64,000 nt of DNA from Ottowia sp. GTDB taxonomy: Bacteria; Pseudomonadota; Gammaproteobacteria; Burkholderiales; Burkholderiaceae_C. The DNA is taken from assembly GCF_016703145.1 (NCBI RefSeq), contig NZ_JADJCO010000003.1, positions 1,380,001-1,444,000 of the forward strand. The letters are read 5' to 3'. Under the pieces are notes generated by a model, which saw only the letters and a program-made list of their open reading frames with translations, ran no database searches and was not told where the DNA came from. A program made the translations under genes and the position numbers. Below, piece after piece: positions 57,618 to 64,000 of the stretch; position 1 is the first letter of the stretch; each line of letters opens with the position of its first letter.

Positions 57618-58913
57618 ATGCACCCCGCTTTCCGCCGCCGCGCCCTGGCCGGCGTGCTGCTGTCCTGCTTTGCCGCCCTGGCCGGCGCGCAACTGCCGCC
57701 CGCGACTCAGCCGCTGCCCGCGGCCGCGCCCCAGGACGTCGGCCTGTCGCCGGAGCGCTTGCAGCGCATCGGCGCCCTGCTGCGCGAGGACGTGCAGGCC
57801 AAGCGCATTCCCGGCGCCGTCGTCATGGTCGCGCGCCACGGCAAACTGGCCTACGTGGACGTGGTCGGCCAGCAGGACCCCGCCCAGGGCAAGCCGATGG
57901 CGCGCGACAGCATCTTCCGCATCTACTCCATGACCAAGCCGCTGGTGTCCGTCGCGGCCATGATGCTGGTCGAGGAGGGCCGGCTGATGCTGGAGGCGCC
58001 GGTGGCGCGCTACATCCCCTCGTTCGCCAAGGTCCAGGTCGGCGTCGAGCAGACCGACGCCTCGGGCCGCAAGACCCTGGCGCTGGTGCCGGCGGCGCGC
58101 CCGATGACAGTGCAGGATCTGCTGCGCCACACCTCGGGGCTGACCTACGGTTTCTTCGGCGATTCGCTGGTCAAGAAGGCGTACGCCGAGGCCGGCGTGG
58201 GCATCTCCGGCGACTTCACCACCGCCGAGTTCGTCGAGCAACTGGCGCGGCTGCCGCTGCACTACCAGCCGGGCAGCACCTGGGACTACAGCTATTCGAC
58301 CGACGTGCTGGGCCGCGTGCTGGAAGTGGCCACGGGCGAGAGCCTGCACTCGCTGCTCAAGCGACGCCTGCTCGACCCGCTGGGCATGCGCGACACCAGC
58401 TTCTACGTGCCTGAGCCGGCGCGCCAGGCGCGCATCGCCGAGCCCTTCGCCGACGACCGCAGCTTCGGTGTCGGCGCCAGCTTCGGCGACCCGCGCGTGG
58501 TGCAGAAGTTCGAGTCCGGCGGCGGCGGGCTGGTCTCCACCGCCGACGACTACGCGCGCTTCGCGCAGATGCTGCTGAACGGCGGTGCGCTGGACGGGCG
58601 GCGCTACCTGAGTCCCGCCACGCTCGCCTACATGACGGCCGACCACCTGGGCGCCGGCATCGCGCGCACGCCGCTGTACCTGCCGGGCCCCGGCTACGGT
58701 TTCGGCCTGGGCTTTGCCGTGCGCACGGCGGCGGGGCAGGCGGCCTCGGCCTCGTCCGTGGGCGAGTACAACTGGGGCGGCGCCGGTGGCACCTACTTCT
58801 GGGTCGATCCGCAGGCCGGCCTCACCGTCGTGTTCATGCTGCAGTCGCCCCGGCAGCGCCTGCCCTACCGGTCCATCCTGCGCAACATGGTGAGCGCCGC
58901 GATCGAGAAGTAG
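57618..58913 (+). CDS. Exported serine hydrolase (beta-lactamase class C fold)
   Basis: 431 residues with TGGAGGAG before the ATG. Signal peptide MHPAFRRRALAGVLLSCFAA, cleavage about AGA-QL. Ser-x-x-Lys motif SMTK (104-107), the YxN-like WDYSYSTD, and a C-terminal GGAGGTYFWVDP corresponding to the KTG strand. ESTHER/EstB-type periplasmic esterase or D-amino-peptidase rather than a resistance enzyme. Monocistronic. Confidence 0.87.
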   Translation: MHPAFRRRALAGVLLSCFAALAGAQLPPATQPLPAAAPQDVGLSPERLQRIGALLREDVQAKRIPGAVVMVARHGKLAYVDVVGQQDPAQGKPMARDSIFRIYSMTKPLVSVAAMMLVEEGRLMLEAPVARYIPSFAKVQVGVEQTDASGRKTLALVPAARPMTVQDLLRHTSGLTYGFFGDSLVKKAYAEAGVGISGDFTTAEFVEQLARLPLHYQPGSTWDYSYSTDVLGRVLEVATGESLHSLLKRRLLDPLGMRDTSFYVPEPARQARIAEPFADDRSFGVGASFGDPRVVQKFESGGGGLVSTADDYARFAQMLLNGGALDGRRYLSPATLAYMTADHLGAGIARTPLYLPGPGYGFGLGFAVRTAAGQAASASSVGEYNWGGAGGTYFWVDPQAGLTVVFMLQSPRQRLPYRSILRNMVSAAIEK

Positions 58914-58965
58914 TTGGTGCCGCGCGGCGTCCCGGGCGCGGGGCGCTGGCGATAATCGCTCCATC

Positions 58966-59724
58966 TTGAAACGCGACGATTCCTCGGCCTCGCTGGAGGT
59001 CAACCTCTCCGAGCACGACGGCGTGCGCTACCTGCACCTGGGCAGCGAATGGGTGCAGGGGTCCATGCGCATCAGCGCGCCGTTCGACATCGACCTGGAG
59101 TACGTGCAGCGCATGATGGCCTGGCTGCTGTTCGTGCCGCCGTCCTCGGTGGCCGGGCGGCACGCCATGCAGCTGGGCCTGGGCGCGGGCGCGGTCACCA
59201 AGTTCTGCTACAAAAAGCTGCGCATGACCTGCACCGCCGTGGAGATCAACCCGCGCGTGGCCGACGTCTGCCGCGCCTGGCTGCGCCTGCCGCCCGAGGA
59301 CGAGCGCCTGCGCGTGGTCATCGCCGACGCGGCCGAGGAAATCCGCCGCGATGAATGGCTGGGCACCGTGGACGCCCTGGCCGTCGACTTGTACGACGAC
59401 GAGGCCGCGGCGCCCGTGCTCGACAGCGCCGACTTCTACGCCGACTGCCGGCGCCTGCTGACCGACGAGGGCTGCATGACGGTCAACCTGTTCGGCCGCT
59501 CGGCCAGCTTCGAGCGCAGCCTGGCGCGCATCGCCGAGGCCTTCGGCGAGCGCGCCGTGTGGGCCTTCAAGCCCACGCGCGAGGGCAACGCGGTGGTGCT
59601 GGCGCAGCGCACGCCGGTGCGGCCCAAGCGCGCCGCGCTGCAGGCGCAGGCCGAGGCCGTCGAGGCGCGGTGGGGCCTGCCGGCCGGCAAATGGCTGCGC
59701 GTCTTCAAGGCGATCGAGAAATGA
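58966..59724 (+). CDS. Spermidine-synthase-like methyltransferase-fold protein
   Basis: 252 residues, starting TTG at 58966 (next in-frame ATG only at codon 37). Rossmann motif QLGLGAGAVTKF (about 71-82), acidic end of beta2 in VEINPRVADVC, and DAVDLYDDEAAAPVLDSADFY (polyamine-synthase loop, partly). It lacks the full spermidine-synthase Asp pair, so the real reaction is uncertain. Overlaps the next gene by ATGA. Confidence 0.78.
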   Translation: MKRDDSSASLEVNLSEHDGVRYLHLGSEWVQGSMRISAPFDIDLEYVQRMMAWLLFVPPSSVAGRHAMQLGLGAGAVTKFCYKKLRMTCTAVEINPRVADVCRAWLRLPPEDERLRVVIADAAEEIRRDEWLGTVDALAVDLYDDEAAAPVLDSADFYADCRRLLTDEGCMTVNLFGRSASFERSLARIAEAFGERAVWAFKPTREGNAVVLAQRTPVRPKRAALQAQAEAVEARWGLPAGKWLRVFKAIEK

Positions 59725-61517
59725 AGCGCGCCACCCGCCCCGCGCCCCTGGCGCCCGCAGCCGGTTACGCCGGCCTCGTGCAGTGGCGCCACCTGGTCGA
59801 ATGGATGCGCGAGGACGGCGTGATCACCGCCGACGAGGCCGAGCGCACCATCGCCCGCTGCGCGCAGGCCGAGAGCGCGCAGCCCGCGCTGGTGCGCCTG
59901 GCCGCCGTCGGCGTGGCGCGCGCCAGCGACGGCGCGGCCATGGGCGCGGAGGAGCTGACGAAGTTCCTGGCGCGCCGCGCCGGCCTGGGCTACCTGCGCA
60001 TCGATCCGCTGAAGGTGGACGTGGGCAAGGTCGCCGACAGCATGAGCACCAGCTACGCCGAGCGTCACAAGGTGCTGCCGGTGCAGGTGAGCGCCAGCGA
60101 GGTGGTGGTGGCCACCAGCGAGCCCTTCGACGACGACTGGGTGGCCGAGGTCGAGCGCCAGTCCAGGCGCCGGGTGCGCCGCGTGGTGGCCAACCCGGCC
60201 GACATCAAGCGCTACACGGCCGAGTTCTTCGCCCTGGCGCGCTCGGTGCGCGCGGCGCAGAAGAGCGGCGGCGCGTCCGGCGCGGCCAGCTTCGAGCAAC
60301 TGGTGGAACTGGGCCGCGCCGGCCGCCAGCTCGACGCCAACGACCAAGGCGTGATCCAGGTGGTGGACTGGCTGTGGCAGTACGCCTTTGGCCAGCGCGC
60401 CAGCGACATCCACCTGGAGCCGCGCCGCGACCAGGGCGTGATCCGCTTTCGCATCGACGGCGTGCTGCACCCGGTGTACCAGGTGCCGCCGGGCGTGATG
60501 AACGCCATCACCGCGCGCGTCAAGCTGCTGGGCCGCATGGACGTGGTGGAGAAGCGCCGCCCGCAGGACGGCCGCATCAAGACCCGCAGCCCCTCGGGCG
60601 AAGAGATCGAAATGCGCCTGTCCACTCTGCCCACCGCCTTCGGCGAGAAGCTGGTGATGCGCATCTTCGACCCCGACACCGCCATCAAGGACCTGGCCGC
60701 GCTGGGCTTCACCCCGCACGACGCCGGGCGCTGGGAGGTCATGGCGCGGCGCCCGCACGGCATCATCCTGGTGACCGGGCCCACCGGTTCGGGCAAGACC
60801 ACCACGCTGTACTCCACGCTGCGGCGCGTCGCGACGGAGGAGGTCAACGTCAGCACCATCGAGGATCCGATCGAGCGCATCGAGCCGATGCTGAACCAGA
60901 CGCAGGTGCAGCCGCAGCTCGACTTCAGCTTCGCCGAGGGCGTGCGCGCGCTGATGCGGCAGGATCCGGACATCATCATGATCGGCGAGATCCGCGACCT
61001 GGAGACGGCTGAGATGGCGGTGCAGGCGGCGCTGACCGGGCACCTGGTTTTCAGCACCCTGCACACCAACGACGCGCCCTCGGCCCTGACGCGCCTGATG
61101 GAGCTGGGCGTGCCCGCCTACCTGCTGAACGCCACCATCCTCGGCGTGCTGGCGCAGCGCCTGGTGCGCACCCTGTGTCCCGCCTGTCGGCAGCCCGACG
61201 ACCGCGGCACCACCGAGGTGCTGGCCGAGGCCGTGCGCCCCTGGAAGATCAACGCCGGCAACTATCGCCCCTACAAGCCCATGGGCTGCGTGGACTGCCG
61301 CATGACCGGCTTTCGCGGCCGCATGGGCATCTACGAACTGCTGACGGTGAGCGAGGCGTTCCGCGCGCTGGTCCAGCAGGGCGTCGCCATGGCGCCGCTG
61401 CGCAAGCAGGCCGTGGCCGACGGCATGCGCCCGCTGCGGCTGGCCGGCGCCATGCGCGCCGCCGAGGGCCTGACGACGCTGGAAGAAGCGGTCTCGGCGA
61501 CGCCGTCGCTCGAATAG
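59721..61517 (+). CDS. GspE/PilB-type secretion/pilus assembly ATPase
   Basis: 598 residues. N-terminal MshEN-like domain (about 25-160), then the ATPase: Walker A GPTGSGKT (about 353-360), Asp box STIEDPIE, Walker B DPDIIMIGEIRD (about 414-425), His box STLHTNDAPSA, and the zinc site CPAC...CVDC (about 487 and 518). Energises a type II secretion system or type IV pilus from the cytosolic side. No other pilus or secretion genes are in the window. Translationally coupled to the spermidine-synthase-like gene. Confidence 0.9.
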   Translation: MKRATRPAPLAPAAGYAGLVQWRHLVEWMREDGVITADEAERTIARCAQAESAQPALVRLAAVGVARASDGAAMGAEELTKFLARRAGLGYLRIDPLKVDVGKVADSMSTSYAERHKVLPVQVSASEVVVATSEPFDDDWVAEVERQSRRRVRRVVANPADIKRYTAEFFALARSVRAAQKSGGASGAASFEQLVELGRAGRQLDANDQGVIQVVDWLWQYAFGQRASDIHLEPRRDQGVIRFRIDGVLHPVYQVPPGVMNAITARVKLLGRMDVVEKRRPQDGRIKTRSPSGEEIEMRLSTLPTAFGEKLVMRIFDPDTAIKDLAALGFTPHDAGRWEVMARRPHGIILVTGPTGSGKTTTLYSTLRRVATEEVNVSTIEDPIERIEPMLNQTQVQPQLDFSFAEGVRALMRQDPDIIMIGEIRDLETAEMAVQAALTGHLVFSTLHTNDAPSALTRLMELGVPAYLLNATILGVLAQRLVRTLCPACRQPDDRGTTEVLAEAVRPWKINAGNYRPYKPMGCVDCRMTGFRGRMGIYELLTVSEAFRALVQQGVAMAPLRKQAVADGMRPLRLAGAMRAAEGLTTLEEAVSATPSLE

Positions 61518-61685
61518 ATCCAGGCGCCCATGGCCTGCCGTGCCGCTCGGGCGAGCCCGTGGAGGGCGTTGGGAGCGCCATGGCGATTGGGGTAATCCCC
61601 ATGGCGTGTAGGTGAAATCCACATCGCCGCGTCGGCTTGCGGTGATGACAATGCAATTTGGAACAACGAATCGAGGAGACGACTC

Positions 61686-62174
61686 GTGCGCATCAAAAGT
61701 CAAAAGGACTTTTTCGCCGGCCTACTGTACGCAGTGGTCGGCATCGGTTTCGCCTGGGGCGCGACCACCTACAACATCGGCGACGGCGCCCGCATGGGCC
61801 CGGGCTACTTCCCGTTGATCCTGGGCATCGTCCTGGCGGCCATCGGCGGCTTCGTGGCCTTCAGGGCGCTGGTGGTCGAAACACCCGACGGCGACCCGAT
61901 CGGCAAGTGGGCCTGGAAGCCCATGATCCTGATCATCCTGGCCAACCTGGTCTTCGGCGTCCTGCTCGGCGGCATTCCCAGCCTGGGTGTCCCGGCGATG
62001 GGGCTGATCGCGGCGATCTACGCGCTGACGATCATCTCCGCGTCGGCGGGCACGCAGTTCAAGCTGGTGGAGGTGCTGATCCTCGCCACCGTCCTGGCGG
62101 CGGGCAGCTATTTCGCGTTCGTGTGGGGCCTGAATCTGCAGTTCCAGGTCTGGCCGAGTTTCATTTCGGGTTGA
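61686..62174 (+). CDS. tctB: Tripartite tricarboxylate transporter small permease TctB
   Basis: 162 residues from GTG at 61686 behind GAGGAG. Four membrane helices and the TctB pattern GDGARMGPGYFPLILGIVLA. Works with TctA and a periplasmic Bug/TctC receptor. Starts tctBA; 17 bp before tctA. In the 168-bp gap upstream a TGGGG-TAAT-CCCCA hairpin lies at about 61579-61601. Confidence 0.92.
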   Translation: MRIKSQKDFFAGLLYAVVGIGFAWGATTYNIGDGARMGPGYFPLILGIVLAAIGGFVAFRALVVETPDGDPIGKWAWKPMILIILANLVFGVLLGGIPSLGVPAMGLIAAIYALTIISASAGTQFKLVEVLILATVLAAGSYFAFVWGLNLQFQVWPSFISG

Positions 62175-62190
62175 GGGGGAGTTTGAAATC

Positions 62191-63702
62191 ATGGATCTGA
62201 TCAACAACCTCTCGCTGGGGTTCAGCGTCGCCTTCACGATGCAGAACCTGCTCTACGCCTTCCTCGGCTGCCTGCTGGGCACGCTGATCGGCGTGTTGCC
62301 AGGCGTCGGCCCAGTGGCCACCATCGCCATGCTGCTGCCGGCCACCTACGCGCTGCCGCCGGTGGCCGCGCTGATCATGCTCGCGGGCATCTACTACGGG
62401 GCGCAGTACGGCGGCTCGACCACCGCCATCCTGGTCAACCTGCCGGGCGAATCGTCCTCGGTCGTCACCGTGATCGACGGCTACCAGATGGCGCGGCGAG
62501 GGCGGGCCGGACCCGCGCTGGCGGCGGCGGGCATCGGCTCGTTCCTCGCCGGCTGTTTCGGCACGCTGATCCTGGCGGGCTTCGCCGAGCCGCTGACCGA
62601 GGTGGCCTTCAAGTTCGGCCCGGCCGAATACTTCTCGCTCATGATTCTGGGCCTGATCGGCGCCGTGGTGCTGGCCTCGGGCTCGCTGATCAAGGCCATC
62701 GGCATGATCATCCTGGGCCTGCTGCTGGGCCTGGTGGGCACCGACGTCAACTCGGGCGTGGCGCGCTACAGCTTCGACATCCCCGAGCTGACCGACGGCA
62801 TCAACTTCATCGTCATCGCCATGGGCGTGTTCGGCTACGGCGAGATCATCGCCAACCTGTCGCACCCCGAGGAAAAGCGCGAGGTGTTCACCGGCAAGGT
62901 CGATCACATCTACCCGTCCAAGGAAGACTGGAAGCTGATGCTCCCGGCCATCACGCGCGGTACGCTGCTGGGCTCGGCCCTGGGCATCCTGCCGGGCGGC
63001 GGCGCCATGCTGTCGGCCTTCGCGGCCTACACCATCGAGAAGAAGACCAAGCTCAAGCCCGGCGAGGTGCCCTTCGGCAAGGGCAACATCCGCGGCGTGG
63101 CGGCGCCCGAGTCGGCCAACAACGCCGGTTCGCAGACCTCTTTCATCCCGCTGCTGACGCTGGGCATCCCGCCCAACGCCGTGATGGCGCTGATGGTCGG
63201 CGCGATGACCATCCACAACATCCAGCCCGGCCCGCAGGTGATGACCAGCAACCCCGAGCTGTTTTGGGGCCTGATCGCTTCCATGTGGATCGGCAACCTG
63301 ATGTTGATCATCCTGAACCTGCCGCTGATCGGCCTGTGGATCAAGCTGCTGACGGTGCCCTACCGCTTCCTGTTCCCGGCCATCGTGCTGTTCTGCGCGA
63401 TCGGCGTGTACTCCACCAACAACAACACCTTCGACGTGTGGATGGTGGGCTGGTTCGGCATCATCGGCTACACCTTCATCAAGTTGGGCATGGAGCCGGC
63501 GCCGCTGCTGCTGGGACTGATCCTGGGGCCGATGATGGAGGAGAACCTGCGCCGGGCGCTGCTGCTGTCGCGCGGCGACTGGAGCATCCTGGTCACGCGC
63601 CCGCTGTCGGCCGTGCTGCTGGCCTTGGCGCTGCTGCTGCTCATCATCGTGCTGCTGCCCTCGGTCAAGAAGAGCCGCGAGAGCGCATTCGTCGAAGAGT
63701 GA
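62191..63702 (+). CDS. tctA: Tripartite tricarboxylate transporter large permease TctA
   Basis: 503 residues, about 12 membrane helices. TctA signatures: GTLIGVLPGVGPVATIAMLLPATY, YYGAQYGGSTTAILVNLPGESSSVVT, APESANNAGSQTSFIPLLTLGIPPNA and GPMMEENLRRALLLSRGDWS (each in parts). Sodium- or proton-driven uptake of citrate-like acids with TctB. The receptor gene is not adjacent; the Bug protein at 28441-29397 could serve. Confidence 0.94.
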   Translation: MDLINNLSLGFSVAFTMQNLLYAFLGCLLGTLIGVLPGVGPVATIAMLLPATYALPPVAALIMLAGIYYGAQYGGSTTAILVNLPGESSSVVTVIDGYQMARRGRAGPALAAAGIGSFLAGCFGTLILAGFAEPLTEVAFKFGPAEYFSLMILGLIGAVVLASGSLIKAIGMIILGLLLGLVGTDVNSGVARYSFDIPELTDGINFIVIAMGVFGYGEIIANLSHPEEKREVFTGKVDHIYPSKEDWKLMLPAITRGTLLGSALGILPGGGAMLSAFAAYTIEKKTKLKPGEVPFGKGNIRGVAAPESANNAGSQTSFIPLLTLGIPPNAVMALMVGAMTIHNIQPGPQVMTSNPELFWGLIASMWIGNLMLIILNLPLIGLWIKLLTVPYRFLFPAIVLFCAIGVYSTNNNTFDVWMVGWFGIIGYTFIKLGMEPAPLLLGLILGPMMEENLRRALLLSRGDWSILVTRPLSAVLLALALLLLIIVLLPSVKKSRESAFVEE

Positions 63703-63718
63703 CGCATCTCTCGCTCTG

Positions 63719-63748
63719 CAAAAACGGCGCCCTGGTGGCGCCGTTTTT
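63719..63748 (+). terminator. Rho-independent terminator of tctBA
   Basis: AAAAACGGCGCC-CTGGT-GGCGCCGTTTTT, a perfect stem ending in a T run, 17 bases behind the tctA stop. Confidence 0.95.
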
Positions 63749-63825
63749 CATGGGGGTGACCAGCATCGTGAGCCGTTGCGAGTGCGATCCTCGCGCACAA
63801 TGCCGGCTTCATCCGAATCGCCGCC

Positions 63826-64000
63826 ATGCAGATCCCAGCCCCTTCCTCGACCACCTCCCTCACACCCGCGCTGCGCACGATCCTGCACGACGAGGTGCAC
63901 GCCCGCCCGCCGCAGGATCTGCACGCGCCGCTGGCGGTGACCCATCTGGTGATGCTGGCCGGCGAAGCCGAGCGCGCCGCCAGCCGCGACCATCTGGCGG
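63826..64000 (+). CDS. DUF3422 family protein (partial, N-terminal 58 residues)
   Basis: From the ATG at 63826 to the window end. Starts MQIPAPSSTTSLTPALRTIL and holds the family's opening DEVHARPPQDLHAP; the rest is outside. DUF3422 proteins are membrane-anchored proteins of unknown function, found in Proteobacteria. First 175 bases only. Confidence 0.8.
   Translation, partial: MQIPAPSSTTSLTPALRTILHDEVHARPPQDLHAPLAVTHLVMLAGEAERAASRDHLA

Overview
The window looks like a chromosomal segment from a high-GC betaproteobacterium of the Burkholderiales, most likely Comamonadaceae (Acidovorax/Alicycliphilus/Diaphorobacter-like). This is inferred from gene content: a Bug-type tricarboxylate receptor, TctAB, TRAP carriers, intracellular PHB depolymerase, class II DAHP synthase and a NorR/quinol NorB module. 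Short dispersed repeats scattered between and inside genes fit the same picture. No rRNA, tRNA or CRISPR was seen.

Layout. 1-507 is the start of a CYTH triphosphatase. 508-6500 is an accessory patch: an MFS exporter, an orphan flavin reductase fused to a MarR-like domain, DUF1697, a quinone reductase, a PaaI thioesterase and an Old Yellow Enzyme remnant. Two copies of a short coding tail flank part of it. 6585-9345 is a TetR-SDR-MFS cassette with matching operators. 9738-16540 holds gloA, an SDR, an ECF sigma factor followed by a Pro/Ala-rich membrane protein with C-terminal ankyrin repeats, a secreted protein, a cupin, a TauE transporter and a LysR regulator. 16591-20438 carries rhlE and ettA. 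20578-25359 is a complete nitric-oxide defence unit: ytfE-norB diverging from norR, with a sigma-54 promoter and GGT-N7-ACC NorR sites readable between them. A MITE-like element follows.

25900-36480 is mixed metabolism: GST, PhaZ, cupin, Bug receptor, secreted peroxiredoxin, asparaginase, TAXI protein, P1 aminopeptidase, class II DAHP synthase and a DUF1016 nuclease. 36500-42085 is the glycine cleavage operon (gcvT, a glycosyltransferase-like gene, gcvH, gcvP) behind a tandem glycine riboswitch. 42115-44966 is a DctPQM TRAP system. 45046-51720 holds ETF:quinone oxidoreductase, an SDR, two AhpD/CMD proteins, a PAS-LuxR regulator diverging from scoAB, and 3-hydroxybutyrate dehydrogenase; with phaZ these suggest PHB/ketone-body use. 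51777-61517 carries housekeeping genes (truC-like, yaaA, prolyl-4-hydroxylase-like, hydrolase, queF, glmM, a serine hydrolase, a spermidine-synthase-like protein, a PilB/GspE ATPase). The end holds tctBA and the start of a DUF3422 gene.

The most unusual feature is the repeats. Family 1 (about 55-150 bp, palindromic) lies directly behind stop codons in three intergenic places. In the opposite orientation it is inserted in frame in gcvT and in queF, where both copies are read in the same frame and add an APSGGSxPRxAG peptide. Family 2 (about 55-65 bp, core ATAGCT...GCGCA...CTTGAAA) has at least ten copies. One is inside the ankyrin membrane protein gene, and others form the C-termini or stop codons of LysR, the P1 peptidase and TruC. 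Together they look like a set of protein-invading palindromic elements, comparable in concept to Rickettsia palindromic elements.
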